From Pedobacter namyangjuensis (GTDB lineage: Bacteria; Bacteroidota; Bacteroidia; Sphingobacteriales; Sphingobacteriaceae), in contig NZ_QMHQ01000003.1 of assembly GCF_003313325.1 (NCBI RefSeq), positions 726,762-790,761 on the forward strand: a stretch of DNA of 64,000 nt. The letters are read 5' to 3'. Each line of letters begins with the position of its first letter. The stretch's first letter is position 1. Position numbers and translations under genes: made by a program. The notes beneath the pieces are model-generated. The model was given only the letters and a program-made list of their open reading frames with translations, searched no databases and had not been told where the DNA came from. Below are positions 31,451 to 40,900 of this stretch, piece after piece.

Positions 31451-34399
31451 TTAAAAGAAACCTAATTGCCCTTTATCGTCAACTTTAATATCATCTGGAT
31501 TGGTAATTTCTAAATCTATCTTTTTGACAGGCTTCGGCTCTTCAGCTTTTTGTTCGATCTTTTCTGTTGCTTTTTTAACCTCTGGTTTTTCAACTTCCTT
31601 TACAACATCAGCTTTTGGAGTTATCGTTTCAGATTTAAAAACAGGTTTTTTCTTAACTGGCTCAGCTTCAATTTTTATCTCCGGTAATTCAACCTCTTCA
31701 ACTATTTCCGGAACCACCTCTTCAACCACTATCTTTTCAACAGTTTCGAATTTAGCCTTTGCTTTAGCAGGCTCAGTAGTATTGTCTTCGGTGAAGTTTT
31801 GGGTATCGTCATCTATTTCGGCAACTGTAGGTTCTACATGTTCCACAACCATTTCTTCTACAACCTCCATCCCTATTTCTGGTGTTGCATCAACCAAAAA
31901 AACATTTTTCACCTCATGCTGAGATATTCTGTTCCCGTTAGCTTTTAAACCTTTTACGTCTATCAAACCAGCTAAATCAACCACTAATGTTTCTGGTGTT
32001 TTAGATTTACCTTTTTCTACATCAATTTGAACCTGCGCATCCGACTTGCCGGTAATAAAAATCATTTTCGATCCTGGCTCGTCGCTTATAATGCTAACTT
32101 CTTTTCCTGCCGGTTGCATTTCAAAAACAAACCTTTTTACAAAGTAATTTTTAGCCTTCGTATCGTAATGTATCAAGCCAAAAACCTTTTCAGGATCAAA
32201 TTTTTGCATCAGTACAATACCCGGATCAAAGTGATTTGTCAAATCAAACGAAGTAAGCTCGTACCAACCCGCAGCGTTAACCTGCAAAATTTTGTCGTCG
32301 CCATCAAATTCTCCCAAATATTTGCCTCGGCCATCAACATTTAAACGCTTAAGCAGTTCATCGTACCAAATTTTTAATCCCGATAAGGTAGAAACTCCCT
32401 TGCTCTTCAATAAAATCTTTTTAACCGGATATTTCGAAACAATATTACCTTGCGATGCCCTACCTTTAATGGCAGTTTCTGCAAAATCTATATCAAATTG
32501 TAGTTTTTTTAATTTCGAATGTGGTTTTAGCTGTACGTTAATCACCTCTGCCTCGCCATTGGGGTTGGCCGTAAAATACAACACCTTAGAGCCCTTGCTT
32601 CCTTTTGTTAAATCATATTCCTTATCGCGTGTTACGCCTAAAACAGAAAAACGCTTAATGTAACTTGTGCCGCTAGCCCCATCCTTGTAAACCATATTAT
32701 AAACTGTACGCTCATCGCCTTTTTTAAATACTTGCGCATGAATAATATTTTTACCTACAAAGGTTTTATCAGCAACTTTGGTTACAATACACTTACCATC
32801 TTCTCTAAAAACAATAATTTCGTCAATGTCAGAGCAGTCGCCAACAAATTCATCTTTCTTAAGTCCGGTTCCAATAAAACCGTCGTCCCTATTTAAATAA
32901 AGTTTAACGTTGGCTAAAGCAACTTTACTGGCCTCTACCTTATCAAAAAGTCTAATTTCCGTTTTACGTTCTCTGCCTTTTCCATATTTGTCCTTCAGTT
33001 TCTGAAACCAAGCAATTGCGTAATCGGTTAAGTGACGTAAATGACCTTTAACCACTTTAATCTCATCCTCCAGATTTTTCATCTGCTCGTCGGCCTTCTT
33101 CACATCAAAACGGGTGATGCTACTCATCGGTTTATCGATCAGTTTCTTAAAATCCTCTGGTAAAATCTCTCTATATAACGATGGTTTGAACGGATCGAAC
33201 AACAAATGTAGCACCGTTACCACGCCATCAAAATCAGTCGAATTTTCATACTCAGGATTTTTATACATGCCTTCCTGTATAAAGATCTTTAACAACGAAC
33301 TAAAGAAAATTTTCTCCTGCAATTCGTGCAAACGAATCTCCAGTTCTTGTTTTAGTAACTGTTTGGTATGCTTGGTGTTTTGCTCTAAAATATCATTAAC
33401 CGTTAAAAAATGCGGTTTATCTTCTTTAATGATACAGGTATTTGGTGAGATGGAAACCTCGCAAGCCGTAAAAGCATAAAGCGCATCAATGGTTACATCT
33501 GGCGAAATTCCGGGTGCTAACTGAATAACAATTTCAACATTAGCTGCCGTATTATCTTCAATCTTTTTTATTTTGATTTTGCCCTTATCATTGGCGGCCA
33601 AAATACTATCAATTACTGAACCCGTAGTAGTGCTATATGGCACCTCGGTAATTACTAAAGTCTTTTTATCTTTTTCGGTAATTTTTGCCCTAACCCTAAT
33701 CCTTCCACCACGCATGCCTTCGTTGTAGTTAGAAAAATCGGCCATACCTCCGGTAAAGAAATCTGGCAAAATATTACTTCTATTTCCTTTTAAAATCTCC
33801 ATAGATGCATCTAAAAGCTCCACAAAATTATGTGGCATGACCTTAGTTGCCAAACCAACCGCAATACCTTCGGCTCCTTGCGCCAACAACAGCGGAAATT
33901 TAACCGGTAAAGTAACCGGCTCGTTATTTCTGCCATCGTAACTCAGTTGCCAAATAGTGGTATCGGCATTAAAAACAACGTCATTTGCAAATTTCGAAAG
34001 TCTGGCTTCTATATAACGAGGTGCAGCAGCGCTATCTCCAGTAACCGGATCGCCCCAGTTGCCTTGGCAATCTATTAACAAATCTTTCTGTCCAATTTGT
34101 ACCATTGCGTCGCCAATAGAGGCATCGCCATGCGGATGGTACTTCATCGTATTCCCAATTACGTTGGCCGCTTTATTAAAACGTCCATCGTCCATTTCCT
34201 TAAGCGAATGCATAATGCGTCGCTGAACAGGCTTTAAACCGTCGTTAATGTGCGGTACAGCCCTATCCAAAATTACATAAGAAGCGTAATCAAGAAACCA
34301 GTTTTCATAAAGTCCGTTAATTGGAATAACCGAATGTTTATTCTCCGGCGTAGCCGGCAAGGCATCTTCGTTTAAATTGTTTTCTAATTCTTCACTCAT
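31451..34399 (-). CDS. parC: DNA topoisomerase IV subunit A
   Basis: A 982-residue type IIA topoisomerase A subunit that breaks and rejoins DNA to decatenate chromosomes. The breakage domain has LDRAVPHINDGLKPVQRRIM, MKYHPHGDASIGDAMV and the catalytic Tyr129 in APRYIEARLS. The GyrA-box motif is not evident in the C-terminal domain, and the subunit B gene in this window is also of the ParE kind, so I call ParC. The last 170 or so residues are a charged E/K/V/P-rich, probably disordered tail ending DDKGQLGFF. The B subunit lies 14 kb away and not adjacent. Confidence 0.92.
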   Translation of the reverse strand: MSEELENNLNEDALPATPENKHSVIPINGLYENWFLDYASYVILDRAVPHINDGLKPVQRRIMHSLKEMDDGRFNKAANVIGNTMKYHPHGDASIGDAMVQIGQKDLLIDCQGNWGDPVTGDSAAAPRYIEARLSKFANDVVFNADTTIWQLSYDGRNNEPVTLPVKFPLLLAQGAEGIAVGLATKVMPHNFVELLDASMEILKGNRSNILPDFFTGGMADFSNYNEGMRGGRIRVRAKITEKDKKTLVITEVPYSTTTGSVIDSILAANDKGKIKIKKIEDNTAANVEIVIQLAPGISPDVTIDALYAFTACEVSISPNTCIIKEDKPHFLTVNDILEQNTKHTKQLLKQELEIRLHELQEKIFFSSLLKIFIQEGMYKNPEYENSTDFDGVVTVLHLLFDPFKPSLYREILPEDFKKLIDKPMSSITRFDVKKADEQMKNLEDEIKVVKGHLRHLTDYAIAWFQKLKDKYGKGRERKTEIRLFDKVEASKVALANVKLYLNRDDGFIGTGLKKDEFVGDCSDIDEIIVFREDGKCIVTKVADKTFVGKNIIHAQVFKKGDERTVYNMVYKDGASGTSYIKRFSVLGVTRDKEYDLTKGSKGSKVLYFTANPNGEAEVINVQLKPHSKLKKLQFDIDFAETAIKGRASQGNIVSKYPVKKILLKSKGVSTLSGLKIWYDELLKRLNVDGRGKYLGEFDGDDKILQVNAAGWYELTSFDLTNHFDPGIVLMQKFDPEKVFGLIHYDTKAKNYFVKRFVFEMQPAGKEVSIISDEPGSKMIFITGKSDAQVQIDVEKGKSKTPETLVVDLAGLIDVKGLKANGNRISQHEVKNVFLVDATPEIGMEVVEEMVVEHVEPTVAEIDDDTQNFTEDNTTEPAKAKAKFETVEKIVVEEVVPEIVEEVELPEIKIEAEPVKKKPVFKSETITPKADVVKEVEKPEVKKATEKIEQKAEEPKPVKKIDLEITNPDDIKVDDKGQLGFF

Positions 34400-34538
34400 T
34401 CGCTATAAAAGTATTTGGGATGCGTAAATATAACGCTTGCAAACAGATTTTGCCAACGAAGTTTTTAACAGACTGTTAAGTTTCCACTACAAAAGTGTAG
34501 ATTTTGAAGAACAAGAGCAGTAATTTCATTCAAAAGCC

Positions 34539-34590
34539 ACTCCTGCTGTACGCTTTACTTCGTGCTCGCTTCCATCAGGTCTAAAAAATA
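34539..34590. repeat. Structured dispersed repeat, CCTG...CAGG family, copy 2
   Basis: Begins ACTCCTGCTGTACGCTT and ends CCATCAGGTCTAA, like the copies at 7115 and 58573, but without the inner TCCCGAT stem. Confidence 0.5.
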
Positions 34591-34660
34591 AAGTTGGTAC
34601 TCCTATTCGCAGTTGCAAAGTTTATATAGAAAAATTGTTATTATTAAAGTATTAAAGTGC

Positions 34661-34765
34661 TATTCCAGTTGCAATCTGAAATCCCTATCCAAGGATTTGT
34701 AATCCTCAAAACATTACCGGATTAAAATTCAGCGATAATACTTCGTGATTACAAATCGCGAAGAG
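34661..34765. repeat. 105-base direct repeat, copy A
   Basis: Starts TATTCCAG and ends CGCGAAGAG. It contains AAATCC / GGATTT, GATTTGTAATC / GATTACAAATC and CTTCG / CGAAG pairs, so it can fold into several hairpins. Copy B at 34862 differs at a handful of positions and by a two-base indel. Confidence 0.85.
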
Positions 34766-34861
34766 AGAGCCACAAATACTTGCGTCATACCCAACTCGAT
34801 TGGGTATCGTAATGCTACAGAAAAATTGAATTTTAAGTTATCCCACACTTGCAAAACCTGC

Positions 34862-34968
34862 TATTCCAGATTTGCAATCTGAAATCCCTATCTAAGGATT
34901 TGAAATCCTCAAAACATTACCGGATTAAAATTCAGCGATAATACTGCGTGATTACAAATCGCGAAGAG
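34862..34968. repeat. 105-base direct repeat, copy B
   Basis: Nearly identical to copy A, in the same orientation, about 96 bases after its end. The central stretch ATCCTCAAAACATTACCGG and onward to TCAGCGATAATACT is unchanged. Confidence 0.85.
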
Positions 34969-35092
34969 CAGAACAACTTGAGCAAAACGAAATCCCGATT
35001 CATCATAAACAAAACCAACAAGCAACAAATTTCTTATCATACATCAAAATCTTTAAACGCTACAACAATTAACTTTGTTAAAAATTAAGAAT

Positions 35093-36124
35093 ATGGAACT
35101 AGGTATTGGAATGTTTGGCGATTTGCAAGTTGACGCAAATGGCAATATACAGCCGGCTCAGCAAAGGCTACAAGAAATTATAGAAGAAATAAAATTAATG
35201 GACCAAGTTGGTCTGGATTTTTTCGGCATGGGAGAACATCACCGACCAGACTATGCGGTATCTAGTCCAGAAATTATTTTAGCAGCAGCTTCTACGGTTA
35301 CTAAAAATATTAAATTGGGTAGTGCTGTTTCGGTTTTAAGTTCATCAGATCCGGTTAAACTCTACCAAAATTTTGCAACTATAGATTTGATTTCTAATGG
35401 CCGTGCAGAATTAATGGCCGGTCGCGGAAGTTTTATAGAATCTTTTCCTCTTTTCGGCTACAACTTGCAAGACTATGATGAACTGTACGAAGAAAAACTA
35501 ACCTTATTGCTAAAAATAAACAGCGAAGAAAAAATCAGCTGGAAAGGTAAATTCAGGCCAGAATTAACTAATCAGCAAGTGTTGCCTCGTGCGATTGATA
35601 ATGATCTAAAAATTTGGGTTGCGGTTGGCGGAACACCTGAATCTGTACACAGAGCGGGCAAATTTGGCTTACCGGTAATGTTTGCAATTATTGGCGGCGA
35701 GCCGTCGCAATTTAAACCCCTTTTTGAATACTATAAAAAAGTATACGATGGCTATGGCAACGATCCAGAGAAATTCCAGGTTGGTGTACACATGCACTCA
35801 TTGTTTGGCGAAAACAGTAGCGAAATAGCAGATTACTATTATCCTTTATATGGCGCACAGATGAACCGTGTTGGCAAATCTCGAGGTTGGCCTCCATATC
35901 AAAAAAGTCAGTTTGACGCTGGCAGAAGTAAAAATGGCGCATTAATAATCGGCGATGCAAATGAAGCCATAGATAAAATTTTGGCTATGCAAGAAAACTT
36001 CGGTTTAACACGCTTTTCTGCACACATGGATGTCGGTGCACCATCTCATGCGAGAATGATGAAATCGATAGAAATTTACGGAAATGAAATTGCTCCGGCA
36101 GTACGAAAAGCTTTGAAAAAATAG
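35093..36124 (+). CDS. Luciferase-like (LLM) flavin-dependent oxidoreductase
   Basis: A 343-residue protein of the bacterial luciferase-like monooxygenase family, an FMN- or F420-type TIM barrel. Typical parts are MELGIGMFGD at the start, FFGMGEHHRPDYAVSSPEI, KNIKLGSAVSVLSSSDPVKL and AELMAGRGSFIESFPLFGY. I start at the ATG at 35093; an upstream TTG in frame would add six unlikely residues. Substrate unknown. It follows the repeat-rich gap and is followed 48 bases later by the M50 protease gene. Confidence 0.9.
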   Translation: MELGIGMFGDLQVDANGNIQPAQQRLQEIIEEIKLMDQVGLDFFGMGEHHRPDYAVSSPEIILAAASTVTKNIKLGSAVSVLSSSDPVKLYQNFATIDLISNGRAELMAGRGSFIESFPLFGYNLQDYDELYEEKLTLLLKINSEEKISWKGKFRPELTNQQVLPRAIDNDLKIWVAVGGTPESVHRAGKFGLPVMFAIIGGEPSQFKPLFEYYKKVYDGYGNDPEKFQVGVHMHSLFGENSSEIADYYYPLYGAQMNRVGKSRGWPPYQKSQFDAGRSKNGALIIGDANEAIDKILAMQENFGLTRFSAHMDVGAPSHARMMKSIEIYGNEIAPAVRKALKK

Positions 36125-36172
36125 AAAAACCGTAACATAGTACTATTTTTAGCCTCTTAAGTAAAGCTAATT

Positions 36173-37303
36173 ATGGGAACAAAAAAGAAAAACAACTTAG
36201 GTAAATATCTTTTTTTTATAGCATTTTTAATAATAGGCGCCTCTGCAGGTTACCTTATCGGTAAACTTGGAGGCGCTTTTTCTATACCAAAAGGCACCAT
36301 TGTTTACATGTTGGCATTTTTCGTCCCTGTTTTTATTGTGGTAATTGGTATACACGAGCTTGGCCATGCAATTGCTGGGGTTTTGGTAAAATTTGATTTT
36401 AGAACATATGTAGTTGGACCATTTTTATGGAACAAAGAAGCATCTGGTTGGAAATTTAAATGGAATAACAATATTAATACGGCAGGTGGTTTAGTAATCT
36501 GCCTACCTACATCATCAACTAATATCAACAAAAAATTTGCATGGTATGCCGGCGGCGGACCGTTGGCAAGTTTAATTCTGTCGATAGTTGCGTTGGCTGT
36601 TGCCTACGCTCTGCATGCTGGTGGTTCATCTTTTGTAAACCTAAAATTTTTATTGGTGATGATCGGCATTTTGTCGTTTATCATTATGGTAACAACAGCA
36701 ATACCCTATAACGCTGGTGGTTTGGCATCAGATGGCGCAAGAATTGTAAGCATGTTGCAAGGTGGCGATAAAGCAAAATTTGAAGCGCTAATTTTGAAAC
36801 TGTTGGCAAGCGCAACAAGTGGCGTTAGACCAAAACTAATGTCTTTAGAAGATTTAGAAGAAGCGAAAATTTTAGGCGACAAATTACATGCGCCTTTCAG
36901 AATTTATATTCCCGGATTTTACCATCAGGTAGCATTTGATAAAAACGAAATTGAACTTGCAGAAGAACATTTATTAGCGCATATAGCCTTTGTAGACGAC
37001 ATGCCCAAAGGCATAAATAGCGGTGTTTGGATCGACGCAGCATTTTTCTACGGATTCGCCAAAAAAGATTTAGAAAAAGCTGAATGGTATTGGAGCAAAT
37101 ATACACCATCTGCAATGACGCAGAAAGCACAAGTTTTTGCAACCGAAGCAGCCATCGCCCTGCTGAAAAACGAAAAAAAGCTCGCAACTACGAAAATTGA
37201 AGTGGCTTATAAAGAGCTAGACAATATGATAGATAAGGGTCTTGCCATCGCTTTGCGAGAAAAACTAGCTAAACTCGAAACAGAAATTGCCTTAGCTTCC
37301 TAA
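36173..37303 (+). CDS. M50-type site-2 protease family membrane protein
   Basis: A 376-residue membrane metalloprotease candidate. The zinc motif HELGH (61-65) lies in the third hydrophobic segment, and the second family motif appears as IPYNAGGLASDGARI, with the Asp that completes the zinc site. Several more hydrophobic stretches surround them (LASLILSIVALAVAYAL, FLLVMIGILSFIIMV). The last 150 residues are soluble, helical and TPR-like (AEWYWSKYTPSAMTQKAQVF), an unusual addition that may hold the substrate. No partner such as an anti-sigma factor is adjacent. The 3' end overlaps the convergent cdd gene by 12 bases. Confidence 0.87.
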   Translation: MGTKKKNNLGKYLFFIAFLIIGASAGYLIGKLGGAFSIPKGTIVYMLAFFVPVFIVVIGIHELGHAIAGVLVKFDFRTYVVGPFLWNKEASGWKFKWNNNINTAGGLVICLPTSSTNINKKFAWYAGGGPLASLILSIVALAVAYALHAGGSSFVNLKFLLVMIGILSFIIMVTTAIPYNAGGLASDGARIVSMLQGGDKAKFEALILKLLASATSGVRPKLMSLEDLEEAKILGDKLHAPFRIYIPGFYHQVAFDKNEIELAEEHLLAHIAFVDDMPKGINSGVWIDAAFFYGFAKKDLEKAEWYWSKYTPSAMTQKAQVFATEAAIALLKNEKKLATTKIEVAYKELDNMIDKGLAIALREKLAKLETEIALAS

Positions 37304-37780
37304 ACGTTCTTCTACAAAAACAAAGGGTAATAGACTTTTTACGCCTTTTACTTTAATAATCTTACCGCCGAGACAATAAAATAATACTTCTATTGGTGTT
37401 TCTTGTCTTTGTTCACTTTCTGCCAATACTTGCAAACAAGCACCACAAGACGTAACCGGATTTTCAATCTTAAAACTGTCCGTTTGTGCGGTAATTGCCA
37501 TTTTTGTAATTATGGCATCAGGGTAATTTGCGCCAATGGTAAAAAGTGCAACGCGTTCCGCACACAAGCCAGATGGATAGGCAACATTTTCTTGATTGCT
37601 TCCTAAAACAACTTTGCTATCAGACAATTCTATTGCCGTACCAACTCTAAACTTAGAATATGGAGAATGCGAAGTAGCTAAAGCTTGTTCTGCCTTAGCG
37701 CATAAAACTTGATCTGCTTCGCTTAGCTCGCTTATATTATTGAATGTTTCGTAACTTATTGTAAAACTTTGTGTAGTCAT
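37292..37780 (-). CDS. cdd: Cytidine deaminase
   Basis: A 162-residue tetrameric-type cytidine deaminase that converts cytidine and deoxycytidine to uridine forms. The zinc site is CAE (Cys73, Glu75 in GLCAERVAL) with the second pair in SCGACLQVL (Cys112, Cys115). Serine replaces the usual proline before CGAC and leucine replaces the usual arginine after it, small departures from the consensus. The 3' end overlaps the convergent protease gene. It is divergent from the TamB gene. Confidence 0.93.
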   Translation of the reverse strand: MTTQSFTISYETFNNISELSEADQVLCAKAEQALATSHSPYSKFRVGTAIELSDSKVVLGSNQENVAYPSGLCAERVALFTIGANYPDAIITKMAITAQTDSFKIENPVTSCGACLQVLAESEQRQETPIEVLFYCLGGKIIKVKGVKSLLPFVFVEERLGS

Positions 37781-37867
37781 AAATTTTAAATGCCAAAATT
37801 ATTGGCGGGGTATAAACCTAAGCTATTTTTTCTGAAAAAAATAATGAACATTTTAAATACTTGTTTG

Positions 37868-37900
37868 TTTGAAAATTAACTGCGCTATGGCATAGTTTTA
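37868..37900 (+). promoter_or_regulatory. Candidate promoter of the tamB-tamL operon
   Basis: TTTG at 37868-37871 and TAGTTTTA at 37893-37900 are separated by 21 bases, close to the TTTG-N19-TAnnTTTG pattern. It lies about 37 bases before the start codon. Confidence 0.4.
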
Positions 37901-37937
37901 GTTAAAAACATCATTTACCATCTCAAATTCTAATCGC

Positions 37938-40900
37938 TTGAAGAAGATTTTACGTAAAAGTTTAAAAGTATTGCTTTGGATTATTGCCAGTATAATTGTG
38001 CTGGTACTTGCCGTTGCATTGTCTTTAAACATACCTGCCGTTCAGAACTTTGTAAAAGACAAAGCCATTACCTATCTAAAGAACAAGACTAAAACCGAGG
38101 TTAGATTAGAAAGCGTAAAGATTGCGCTACCTAAAGACGTTGTTTTAAACAAATTTTACATCGAAGATAGACAAGGTGATACTTTGCTTTATGCTGAAAA
38201 ACTGCAGGTTGATATTAGTCTTTTTAAATTACTCAAAAATACAGTTGAAGTAAATTACATTGAACTAAAAAATATACGGGCAAATGTTAAAAGAGTAAAT
38301 CCGGATACTACATTTAACTTCTCTTTTTTGGTAGATGCATTTATGTCCGAAGAGAAAAAGCCTGAAGAAGTAAATCCCGATAGCACATCTGCACTGAAAT
38401 TTAGAATTGATAAAATCTTATTTACCGACATTGGTATTACCTACCGTGATGATGTTGCAGGTAACGATGTTAAATTATATTTAGGTGAGTTTAAATCTAA
38501 AATCAGAGACTTTGATTTGCAAAAACAGCACTTTGCTATAAAATCGTTAGAATTAAAAAACACTTCGTTAAGCTATCTACAACAAAAGCCTTTAACGCAA
38601 TTGGTACAACATATTACCAACAGTGTTGATAGTGCGCAGAAAGAAACAGGAACACTTCCTTTAATTGAGGTTGATGAATTTAGTTTCAACAATGTAAATG
38701 TAAATTACGATGATCAATTATCTACTACCAAAGCTATTGCTAAAATAAACGAGCTTGGCTTAGTAAAGCTAAAAGTTGATTTGGCCAATGGCAAATACGA
38801 TGTTGATGATGCAAAGCTTAACAACTCGAATATTTTATTTGCTTTTAAGCCCGCCCCTATCAATGATTTGAGTAAAGTTAAAGATACCGTAGTTAAAGAA
38901 GCGTCGCCTTTAGCATTAGCCATCAAAAACATTTCTCTGGCAAATAACAATATACAGTTTGATAATTTAGGTGCCAAGCCGCTTGCAAAAGGTATAGATT
39001 TTAACCACCTAAAAATTACCGAATTAAGTTTGGGCGCTGGCAATGTTAATTATAGCGGCGCAGGAATTACCGCTAACGTGAAAAATGGCTCGTTGAAAGA
39101 TAAAAGTGGATTTATATTATCCGCTTTGCGTGGCGATGCGGTCTATAACGATAAACAGATTAAGCTAACCAATTTTGTACTTAAAACGCCAAACACGAGC
39201 ATAGACAATGCAACCGAGCTAAACTTTACTTCTATGGATGATTTAACCAAACATCCGGAACGAGTGAAATTAAATTTAAGCTTTAAAAATACTGTTATCG
39301 GCTTAAAGGATGCCGGTTTCTTCAGCGACGCTATTCCAGCAAACTACAGGAATGAAAAAATTACGCTTAACGCTAACGTTAATGGTTATTTGAACAACCT
39401 GAATATTCCAGAGCTTAAAATTGCAGGTCTAAAAAGCACGCAAATAGACATTAGTGGCACAGCTAAAGGTTTGCCAGACATCAACAAAACCTATTTGAAT
39501 CTAAATATAAAAAAGATATACCTTACCAAAAGCGATCTATTGGTTGCAGTGCCAAGAAAGTCGCTACCGCCGAGTATCGAATTGCCAAATGTAATTAGCG
39601 CCCGGGGAAATTTTGTAGGTTCAATGGCTGATTTTAAAACCAATTTCAATATTCAAACTGATATGGGTTCTGCAGTTTTAGCTGCCACATTGAACGGACC
39701 TAAAGGCAAAGAAAGCTATAAAGCAAATGTAGATCTGAAAAATTTTAACGTAGGCAAGCTTCTAAAACAACAGGCTACAATAGGTAGAGTTACTGCAAAA
39801 GCTAACGTTGTTGGTACCGGTTTAGATGCTAAGAAAATAAACGCAAAGTTTAATGCAACTATTCTTAGCGCAGTTTACAACAAGTATAACTACAGAAATT
39901 TAACCTTAAGTGGCGGTTATGTAAATGAGACGGTTTCTGTAAAAGGAAATATGCCAGATACCAACGCTAATTTTAATCTTACTGCGAAAGCAAATTTAGC
40001 AGGCAAATATCCTAGCGTTGTTGCCGATGTAGACTTGAAGCAAATTGACTTACAAAAGCTTAACTTTAGCACTACAGAACTAAAATTAGCCGGTAAAATA
40101 AACGCAGATATTAGCACTGCTGATGTAGATTACTTAAATGGAGAGGTATTTGCCACCGGACTACAACTGGTAAAAGATGGTAGGAGATTTAATGTAGACA
40201 CAATACAGGTTAAAGCAATTTCTAACGAAACTTCGAACAGCCTAAATTTAAAATCGGAGCTTTTGTCTGCTAAGCTAGATGGAAAATACGAGTTAAGTAA
40301 AATTGGTTCGGCCGTAATCAACCAAATTAATAAATACTACCAGTTTGGTGAGGTAACGACTATAAAAGACCAACGTTTTAGGTTTGCAGTTAACATCTAT
40401 AACCCTAAGTTCATTCAAGATTTTGTACCTCAGCTTACTACATTTTTGCCTTCAAAAATCAACGGTTTAATTGATACGCAAAAAGACAGCTTGTTAATGA
40501 ATGCGTCGTTTCCGAAGGTTGTGTATGGCGATTATAACGTGGACAGTATTCGCCTTGCGATAGATAATAACAACCAAAAGCTTAATTACAATTTATTGGT
40601 CAAAAGTGTACTTAGCCCTTCGATTGCGTTGTTTAACACTGAAATCTCTGGTGCAGCGGCCAATAATCAACTAGACCTAAATGTATTTCTAAGGGATAGG
40701 CAAAGAAAAGACAAATACGTAATTGGTGGAATTTTTAAATCTATAGACAAAAACTTTAGGTTTAACATAGACCCGAACAAACTTTTGTTAGATTACGAGA
40801 AATGGACAGTTGCGCCAGAAAACTATATACAATTTGGCGAATCTGGAATATTAGCCAATCAGTTTAATTTAAGTCAGGGTTCTCAATTATTAAGTATAAA

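Larger units (their letters stand above)
34400..35092. other. Repeat-rich gap between parC and the luciferase-like gene
   Basis: About 690 bases without a credible gene. It holds one copy of the CCTG...CAGG element (34539-34590), two 105-base direct repeats (34661-34765 and 34862-34968) and, between them, a small hairpin ACCCAA-CTCGA-TTGGGT near 34789. The left end should hold the parC promoter, but I see no clean TAnnTTTG box. Confidence 0.7.

Noticed and set aside
31500..31922. Plus-strand 140-codon frame rich in S/T
   Set aside because: Antisense to the low-complexity C-terminal tail of parC; composition mirrors GAA/GTT-rich codons.
34661..34968. CRISPR-like spacing of two direct repeats
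   Set aside because: Only two units of 105 bases with a single 96-base interval, too long for CRISPR repeats and with no cas genes in the window.
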